Below are positions 58,474 to 64,000 of a stretch of 64,000 nt of DNA, piece after piece. Source of the DNA: UBA1756 sp045130235 (GTDB lineage Bacteria; Bacteroidota; Bacteroidia; Bacteroidales; WCHB1-69); NCBI GenBank assembly GCA_045130235.1, contig JBGUPJ010000036.1:1-64000 (forward strand). Direction: 5' to 3'. Numbering within the stretch: position 1 is the stretch's first letter; every line of letters begins with the position of its first letter. Made by a program: the position numbers and the translations under genes. Under the pieces are notes generated by a model that did not search any database, was not told where the DNA came from, and saw only the letters and a list, made by a program, of their open reading frames with translations.

Positions 58474-60636
58474 ATGAAAAAAATCACCCTCCTTCTCCTT
58501 TTGGTTATCGCAATGGGAATGACCGCTGTGGCAGGTCCCGTGGATTCTACTACGGCCCAAAATGTGGCCCTTAACTTCTGGCGTTCACAAATCAGTTCTA
58601 CCCGTCAGGATGCAACTGACGTTCAGCTTCGCAATGTGGCACCGCAGCTCGGTTTCAGCCAGTTATATCTGATGCAGAACGAGGCGGGCGAAGGCTTTGT
58701 CATAGTTGCCGCCGACGACCGCGCCATTCCGGTGTTGGGCTATTCTGACCACGGCACGCTCGATGCCGCCACCATGCCCGATAACTTCCGCATGTGGCTG
58801 CAGATTTACGAAGAGGAGATCGCTGCCGCCGCACAGGCACAGCTGCCGCAGAGCGAAGAGGCCGCCACACAGTGGGCCGCCTTGGCCGCCGGCATTTCAC
58901 TCCCCACAAGAGCCACCACCGCCGTGCAGCCCCTGCTTAGCACCACGTGGGACCAGGGAAGTCCGTACAACAGCATGTGTCCGGGTAGCGGCTGGAGCAA
59001 GTGCCCCACTGGCTGCGTGGCCACCGCCATGGCGCAGGTGATGAAATACTGGTCGTACCCCCAAAAAGGCTGCGGCTCACATTCTTACACATGCACTTCC
59101 TATAACAACCAAGTGTTGAGCGCCGACTTCGGCAACACCACCTACAACTGGAGCAGTATGCCCAACTCGGTCACCAGCAGCAACACGGCGGTCGCCACCC
59201 TCATGTTCCACTGTGGCGTGGCCGTGGAGATGCAGTACACCACCTCGGGCTCTGGTGCGCCCACCCTCGACCCCTACGGCAACAACTATCCCAGCGCAGA
59301 GGCTGCTTTCAAATGCTACTTCGGCTATGCCAGCACCCTGAAAGGCAAACGGAAAGATGGATTTGAAGAGAGTGTTTGGATTGACATGCTGAAAGCCGAA
59401 CTCGACGCTGGCCGCCCGGTCATGTACTCCGGTTTTGACGAGGATCTCACCGACGGACACGCTTTTGTATGCGATGGCTACAACAACAGCAACTATTTCC
59501 ACTTCAACTGGGGATGGAGCGGCTCCAACGATGGCTATTTCGCGGTGTCGTCACTGAACCCTGGCAGCGGCGGATGGGGCAGCAGCCACTATGACTTCAC
59601 CTACTCACAACAAGCACTTTTCGGCGTGGAACCTCCTCAGCTGGTCATCAACTCCAACTACTCGCTCACCCCCAACAGCACCACCATCCAGCACGGCTCT
59701 CGTCCCACCTTCAGCGTCAACTATAAGAATCGCACCAACAGTGCTTTCAATGGAGAGGTACAGCTGGTATTGGTGGACAATCATGGTTTAGTGGGACAAA
59801 TCATCGGACAGACCACTGCGAGTGTGGGCGCGGGCAGCATCGCCAGCATCTCCTTCACAGATGTCATTACCGCAGTTCCCGGTGACTACCAGTTGGTGTT
59901 GCAATATAAAGCCACCGGCGCCTCTGCATGGACGTATGCCGGCATCGGAACTTCCGCCAACTTATTGGATGTTACGGTGGTGCTTGACCCTGATAACTAT
60001 GAAAACAACAACACCGCCAGTGCCGCCTACGTATTCACGCCCAACTTCACCAACAATCAAGCCACCATCAACACCACGGGATCCAATTTCCATGTGGGCG
60101 ACAGCTACGACCACTATAAAATCAACCTGCCGAGCGGCTACAGATATACCGTGAACGTGCGGGCACAAGACGCTGCCGACTGCGACAACAACCAGTATTA
60201 CACTGCGGATGTCACCTTCAGAATTTCACAGAACGGAGGTTCTTGGGGAGCCGGTGTCGATACCATTGCCCCGACCTTTGTGCTGGAAGATGGCGGTCCC
60301 ATCGTGTATAAAGTGCAGCCTAAGAGTTCCGGCTCTATCGGCACGTATTTGCTCAGTACGCAGATTACCCGTACGCCCAACACCGGCATTAACGACGAAG
60401 AGGCTGCCGCCATCAGCGCATTCCCCAACCCCTGCAACAACACCCTGCAGGTGCAGTGCCCGTATGCTGGCGCACAACTGATGCTTTACGATGTCTATGG
60501 CAAAATGGTGCTGACGGCGACCGCCGACCACGAGCTGACCACCGTGGATATGAGCCAACTCACTGCGGGCATTTACATGCTGAATGTCTGCAAAGATGGT
60601 CGTATCGTGAAGAATATCAAGGTGGTACGGCAGTAA
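58474..60636 (+). CDS. C10 family cysteine peptidase (streptopain/interpain-like) with T9SS type A tail
   Basis: A 720-residue secreted protease. The signal peptide MKKITLLLLLVIAMGMTAVA is followed by a Spi-like pro-domain (about 22-145) and the catalytic C10 domain. The nucleophile is Cys181 in CPTGCVATAMAQVMKYW and the catalytic His329 lies in TDGHAFVCDGYN; NWGWSGSNDGYF follows. After about residue 395 come beta domains, and residues about 645-720 (ISAFPNPCNNTL to IKVVRQ) are a T9SS type A sorting domain. It should be activated outside by removal of the pro-domain, as in interpain A of Prevotella and SpeB. ATG 58474 gives the signal peptide; the frame starts earlier. Confidence 0.94.
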   Translation: MKKITLLLLLVIAMGMTAVAGPVDSTTAQNVALNFWRSQISSTRQDATDVQLRNVAPQLGFSQLYLMQNEAGEGFVIVAADDRAIPVLGYSDHGTLDAATMPDNFRMWLQIYEEEIAAAAQAQLPQSEEAATQWAALAAGISLPTRATTAVQPLLSTTWDQGSPYNSMCPGSGWSKCPTGCVATAMAQVMKYWSYPQKGCGSHSYTCTSYNNQVLSADFGNTTYNWSSMPNSVTSSNTAVATLMFHCGVAVEMQYTTSGSGAPTLDPYGNNYPSAEAAFKCYFGYASTLKGKRKDGFEESVWIDMLKAELDAGRPVMYSGFDEDLTDGHAFVCDGYNNSNYFHFNWGWSGSNDGYFAVSSLNPGSGGWGSSHYDFTYSQQALFGVEPPQLVINSNYSLTPNSTTIQHGSRPTFSVNYKNRTNSAFNGEVQLVLVDNHGLVGQIIGQTTASVGAGSIASISFTDVITAVPGDYQLVLQYKATGASAWTYAGIGTSANLLDVTVVLDPDNYENNNTASAAYVFTPNFTNNQATINTTGSNFHVGDSYDHYKINLPSGYRYTVNVRAQDAADCDNNQYYTADVTFRISQNGGSWGAGVDTIAPTFVLEDGGPIVYKVQPKSSGSIGTYLLSTQITRTPNTGINDEEAAAISAFPNPCNNTLQVQCPYAGAQLMLYDVYGKMVLTATADHELTTVDMSQLTAGIYMLNVCKDGRIVKNIKVVRQ

Positions 60637-60650
60637 AAGAGCCGTTTATT

Positions 60651-61658
60651 CTATTCTGGTAACGAAATCAACGAGCAGCCTTCAGAGGTGACGCTCAAGG
60701 TGACGGTGCATCCCAACCGGAGGGCGAGGTTGCGCTTGCAATGCCCCGCCGGGAAAGCGAAACAGATGGGATAATCGTATTTGCCGCACACATCCAACAG
60801 CGCCTCGTTGGTATTCACATCCTTAAAGTATTTGTCCACCTCGATGCGGGTCATGCCCCCCACGAGAAGACCTTTCAGATTCTTCAGTTTGCCGGCACGG
60901 TCGAGGGCCACCAGCATACGATGGATATGGTAGATATCCTCGTCCACGTCTTCGATGAACAGGATTTTGCCATCGGTATTGATGGAGGATGGTGACTCGA
61001 GAAGGGAGTAAAGGAGAGAGAGGTTGCCGCCGACGAGGGTGGCGGTGACGGTGCCGCAACGGTTTTCGGGAGTGGCATCGAAATCATAACGGAGGGTATC
61101 GCCCCGCAAGGCCCCGATGAACGAAATAAAGCTCTCGCTTTCAGGATCTTTTGACGATGAAGTAGTAGGCATGATGCTGTGAAGCGTAGGGAATCCCAGC
61201 GTGTGGAGATGGGCATGAAGGGCGGTAATGTCGCTATAGCCACAAATCCATTTGGGGTGCTGACGGAAGGCCGTGAAATCGAGCTGGTCGAGAATATTAA
61301 CCGCCCCATAGCCGCCTTTCGCACACAAAATGACCTTGATGGTAGGATCATCGAGCAACTGCTGGAAGCGTTGGGCACGTTGGGCGGATGTTCCGGCGAA
61401 ACCGTTCCAGTTATCCCACAACCCATCTGGGATGATGACATGGTATCCCAGCGACTGCAGCACCTGAACGGCTGGCATCACCTGGGTGGAATCAATTTTG
61501 CCGCTCGGTGCAGCAATAGCGATGGTGTCGCCGGGCAGTAGGCGGGGCATAGATTGTGCAGTAGCACCTGCGGTCATCAACGTCAACAATGCAAACATTA
61601 TACCTCTTTTAAAATTATAAAAAATTGATTTGTAATATTTTATATGGATATTATTCAT
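60651..61658 (-). CDS. LD-carboxypeptidase (peptidase S66)
   Basis: A 335-residue S66 enzyme that removes the terminal D-alanine from peptidoglycan tetrapeptides (LdcA type). The catalytic Ser is in WICGYSDITALH (about 140-151), and AKGGYGAVNILDQLD and the C-terminal FPAGHCKRNLALRLGCTVTL carry the Glu-His region. The N-terminus MNNIHIKYYKSIFYNFKRGI is positively charged and precedes a hydrophobic stretch ending AGATAQS. This start at 61658 therefore makes a better signal peptide than ATG 61598. It converges with the C10 gene. Confidence 0.93.
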   Translation of the reverse strand: MNNIHIKYYKSIFYNFKRGIMFALLTLMTAGATAQSMPRLLPGDTIAIAAPSGKIDSTQVMPAVQVLQSLGYHVIIPDGLWDNWNGFAGTSAQRAQRFQQLLDDPTIKVILCAKGGYGAVNILDQLDFTAFRQHPKWICGYSDITALHAHLHTLGFPTLHSIMPTTSSSKDPESESFISFIGALRGDTLRYDFDATPENRCGTVTATLVGGNLSLLYSLLESPSSINTDGKILFIEDVDEDIYHIHRMLVALDRAGKLKNLKGLLVGGMTRIEVDKYFKDVNTNEALLDVCGKYDYPICFAFPAGHCKRNLALRLGCTVTLSVTSEGCSLISLPE

Positions 61659-61731
61659 TTTACAACCAATATAAGGATTGATAAATAGAAAAGAGTACCC
61701 TTGGGGCGGGCAAAATTAGAAAAAAATCATG

Positions 61732-61739
61732 TATTTTTG
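61732..61739 (+). promoter_or_regulatory. -7 box (TATTTTTG) for the OPT transporter
   Basis: TATTTTTG, 25 bp before ATG 61764. Confidence 0.5.
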
Positions 61740-61763
61740 CGCTTCACCAAAAAATAATCTACA

Positions 61764-63779
61764 ATGGCAAATTTTGAGGAAAAGAAAATTGCAGAGGAAG
61801 ACATCCCGCAGGATGTGAAACTTCCGGAAAATGCGTACCGCGAGCTGAAAGCTGGCGAGGAGTACAGACCCATTTTGGACCCCAACAAGAAGTATCCCGA
61901 GCTAAATGCCTGGACTATCGTGTGGGGTATTATCATGGCGGTGATCTTTTCGGCGGCTACCGCTTACGCTGGACTGAAATTCGGCCAAGTATTTGAGGCG
62001 GCCATCCCCATCTCCATCATCGCGGTCGGTGCGTCGGTCATCGCACGGCGCAAAGGAGCCCTGTCGGAGAATGTGCTGATACAGTCTATCGGCGCCAGCT
62101 CGGGCGTGGTGGTGGCCGGTGCCATCTTCACCCTGCCCGCCATCTACATCATCCAAGCCAAGAATCCTGAAATGGGAATCAACGTGAACTTCTTCCAGAT
62201 TTTCATCGCATCGCTGGTCGGCGGCTTCCTTGGCATCCTCTTCCTGATTCCGTTCCGCAAGTATTTCGTTTCCGACATGCATGGCAAATACCCCTTCCCC
62301 GAGGCAACTGCCTCCACCGAGATTCTGGTGTCAGGCGCAAAAGGTGGCAGCCAGCTCAAACTCTTACTTATCAGCGGACTGGTAGGCGGATTATACGACT
62401 TCTTCATGTCCACCTTCAAATTCTGGTCAGAGGCCATCTCGTCTCAAATGACGGGTTGGGGCGAGAAGCTGGCTACCCACTACAAGTTCACCTTCAACAT
62501 GAGCAGTTCGGCCGTATTATTAGGCACCGGCTACCTGATTGGCCTCAAGTATGCGGCCATTATCTGCGCAGGTTCATTCCTGTCGTGGTGGGTGATTGTG
62601 CCGCTACTCGGGCAGTATGGTGTGACCGCCGACGGCAGCACCCTGATGAGCACGATGGCACCTGCTGAAATCTTCTCAAGCCATGTCAAGCTTATTGGCA
62701 TCGGCGGCATTGCCATGGCGGGCATCCTTGGCGTTATCAAGTCGGCAGGAGTTATCAAGACTTCTATGGGCACCATCTTCAAGAAAAACAAAGGAGCGAC
62801 AGCTGAGCAGCAGCAGGTTCTGCGCACCCAGCGCGACATCGCCATGAAGATCATCCTTTTCGGTTTTCTCGGTCTGGCTGTCGTCATGGCTTTGTTTTTC
62901 GCCTTTGGTGGTTTGCACATGAATGTCACCCAAGTGATTGTTGCCTTGCTCATCGTATTCCTCTTCGCCTTCCTGTTCACCACTGTAGCAGCCACAGCTA
63001 TTGCCACGGTGGGCAGCAACCCGGTGTCGGGAATGACCCTGATGACGCTCATTCTCTCCTCTTTTATTCTGGCTGCAGTAGGCCTGAAGGGACCTATGGG
63101 AATGGTCACGGCATTGATTGTGGGCGGAATCGTCTGCTCAGCGCTGGCCATGGCGGGCGGCTTTATCACCGACTTGAAAATCGGTTACTGGATTGGCACA
63201 TCGCCCTACAAACAGCAGTCGTTTAAGTTCATCGGCACGCTGGTGTCGGCCTTGACGGTCGGTGGGGTGATCATGGTGCTGTCGAGAGTTTATGGCTACG
63301 ATGCCGATAATGGCGGACTGGTGGCTCCGCAGGCCAACGCCATGGCCGCCATCGTGCAGCCGCTGATGTCGGGACAAGGCACTCCGTGGATTCTTTATAT
63401 CGTGGGTGCGGTTCTCGCCCTTATTTTGGATATGATTGGCATTCCGGCACTAGCTTTCTCGCTGGGTATGTTCATCCCGCTGGCGCTGAACATCCCGTTG
63501 CTCATCGGCGGTGCTATCGCCTGGTTGGTGGGCAGCCGCAGCAAAGATGAAGAGGTCAACAAGGCCCGTAAGAACAAAGGTACGCTGTTAGCCTCCGGCT
63601 TGCTGGCGGGTGCGGCCATCATGGGTGTGGTGAGTGCCATCCTGAAATTCGCAGGCGTGGACATTGCCACTACGCAGGCTTACGCCAACTCCCCGTGGCC
63701 GGGCATTATCGCGGTTGTGATGTACGTGGCGCTGTGCGTCTATCTGATTCTGCATTCGCTCCAGCGCGAGAAAGAATAA
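61764..63779 (+). CDS. OPT family oligopeptide transporter
   Basis: A 671-residue membrane protein with about 15 hydrophobic helices. The N-terminal LPENAYRELKAGEEYRPI and then NAWTIVWGIIMAVIFSAATAYAGLKFGQVFEAAIPISI are characteristic of the bacterial OPT branch. YPFPEATASTEIL and GIGGIAMAGILGVIKSAG follow. The branch imports di- to oligopeptides, which fits the many exported peptidases in this window. It is followed 2 bp later, on the opposite strand, by the small unknown gene, so the genes converge. Confidence 0.92.
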   Translation: MANFEEKKIAEEDIPQDVKLPENAYRELKAGEEYRPILDPNKKYPELNAWTIVWGIIMAVIFSAATAYAGLKFGQVFEAAIPISIIAVGASVIARRKGALSENVLIQSIGASSGVVVAGAIFTLPAIYIIQAKNPEMGINVNFFQIFIASLVGGFLGILFLIPFRKYFVSDMHGKYPFPEATASTEILVSGAKGGSQLKLLLISGLVGGLYDFFMSTFKFWSEAISSQMTGWGEKLATHYKFTFNMSSSAVLLGTGYLIGLKYAAIICAGSFLSWWVIVPLLGQYGVTADGSTLMSTMAPAEIFSSHVKLIGIGGIAMAGILGVIKSAGVIKTSMGTIFKKNKGATAEQQQVLRTQRDIAMKIILFGFLGLAVVMALFFAFGGLHMNVTQVIVALLIVFLFAFLFTTVAATAIATVGSNPVSGMTLMTLILSSFILAAVGLKGPMGMVTALIVGGIVCSALAMAGGFITDLKIGYWIGTSPYKQQSFKFIGTLVSALTVGGVIMVLSRVYGYDADNGGLVAPQANAMAAIVQPLMSGQGTPWILYIVGAVLALILDMIGIPALAFSLGMFIPLALNIPLLIGGAIAWLVGSRSKDEEVNKARKNKGTLLASGLLAGAAIMGVVSAILKFAGVDIATTQAYANSPWPGIIAVVMYVALCVYLILHSLQREKE

Positions 63780-63781
63780 CC

Positions 63782-63952
63782 TTAGAAATCCTTCATGTTG
63801 TGATCCACACGCAGGTCTTCTTCCAGCTGCCAGAGCTGGAAGGCGGCCTGGCGTTCCATGTAGGTCAGGATATCGGCCTTCGCGGTGAGGTCGTTGATTT
63901 TGCAGATTTCCTCTAAAATCTCGTCGATTCGCACTTTGATATTGTTATCCAT
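63782..63952 (-). CDS. Small soluble protein of unknown function (56 residues)
   Basis: A 56-residue acidic, mostly helical protein (MDNNIKVRIDEILEEICKIN to HNMKDF). The start ATG 63952 is preceded by a -7 box TACCTTTG at 63976-63983 on the minus strand, and codon use looks like that of its neighbours. I do not recognise it, but the promoter and clean frame support a real gene. It converges with the OPT gene. Confidence 0.6.
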   Translation of the reverse strand: MDNNIKVRIDEILEEICKINDLTAKADILTYMERQAAFQLWQLEEDLRVDHNMKDF

Positions 63953-63975
63953 GATGTCGTCTTTTTTTGGTGCGG

Positions 63976-63983
63976 CAAAGGTA
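63976..63983 (-). promoter_or_regulatory. -7 box (TACCTTTG) for the 56-residue protein
   Basis: TACCTTTG on the minus strand, 24 bp before ATG 63952. Confidence 0.5.
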
Positions 63984-64000
63984 CGGGATTTTTTTCAAAA

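Overview
The window is a stretch of Bacteroidota (most likely Bacteroidales) chromosome. The evidence is in the sequence. Promoters have the TAnnTTTG -7 box and Shine-Dalgarno sites are mostly absent. There are type IX secretion (T9SS) type A and type B C-terminal sorting domains, BspA-like leucine-rich repeats, FISUMP, DUF1573, DUF5606 and DUF7033 proteins, and a four-subunit 2-oxoacid:ferredoxin oxidoreductase typical of an anaerobe. No rRNA, tRNA, CRISPR array, complete insertion sequence or prophage was seen.

Layout. 1-15.3 kb: an edge-truncated Rpn/PD-(D/E)XK nuclease gene, then mostly exported proteins acting on glycans or proteins: GH89 alpha-N-acetylglucosaminidase, S9 prolyl oligopeptidase, C69 dipeptidase, a FISUMP lipoprotein, a T9SS beta-propeller, a serpin lipoprotein and a PNGase F-like amidase. 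An MntA/HepT toxin-antitoxin pair lies among them. 15.3-17.5 kb: phoH and thiL, preceded by a short terminated transcription unit that may be a small RNA. 17.6-25 kb: a one-strand accessory block of two cytoplasmic BspA-like LRR proteins, a zincin fused to a BspA-type tail, three unrecognised proteins and rmuC. Two pairs of homologous promoter/leader segments sit in front of its units. 25.2-28 kb: the 2-oxoacid:ferredoxin oxidoreductase operon. 28.4-39.9 kb: a giant T9SS type B adhesin-like protein, a lipoprotein, DUF5606, a polysaccharide deacetylase, rlmN, a FucP-like sugar transporter, RidA, a phosphodiesterase and a fumarylacetoacetase-family protein.

39.9-45.9 kb is the most distinctive part. 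Two paralogous membrane-anchored LytTR regulators, each ending in a winged helix, flank a tiny Cys-rich lipoprotein and precede an AlbA_2/Schlafen-type DNA-binding protein. All four promoters carry direct-repeat pairs of one motif (GTGAAGGGATAAA-like) with exactly 22 bp between repeats, so this looks like a self-contained regulatory circuit. A Cys-cluster protein/radical SAM pair and a gene remnant follow. 46.3-52.8 kb is mainly housekeeping (nucleoside transporter, ung, DUF2461, mutY, OmpA lipoprotein, DUF1573) and holds a second copy of the Cys-rich lipoprotein family. 53.0-56.6 kb is a small aromatic ammonia-lyase/ketoreductase/ketosynthase operon resembling part of an aryl-polyene or flexirubin pathway. 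56.7-58.4 kb is an ECF sigma factor coupled to an anti-sigma-like protein that ends in a T9SS type B domain. The window closes with a C10 cysteine protease, an LD-carboxypeptidase, an OPT transporter and a 56-residue unknown protein.

How the genes work together (inference). Secreted GH89, PNGase F and peptidases, together with the sugar, nucleoside and oligopeptide importers, suggest growth on glycoproteins, for example in a gut or rumen. Coordinates of starts are my choices; alternatives are given where the choice matters.
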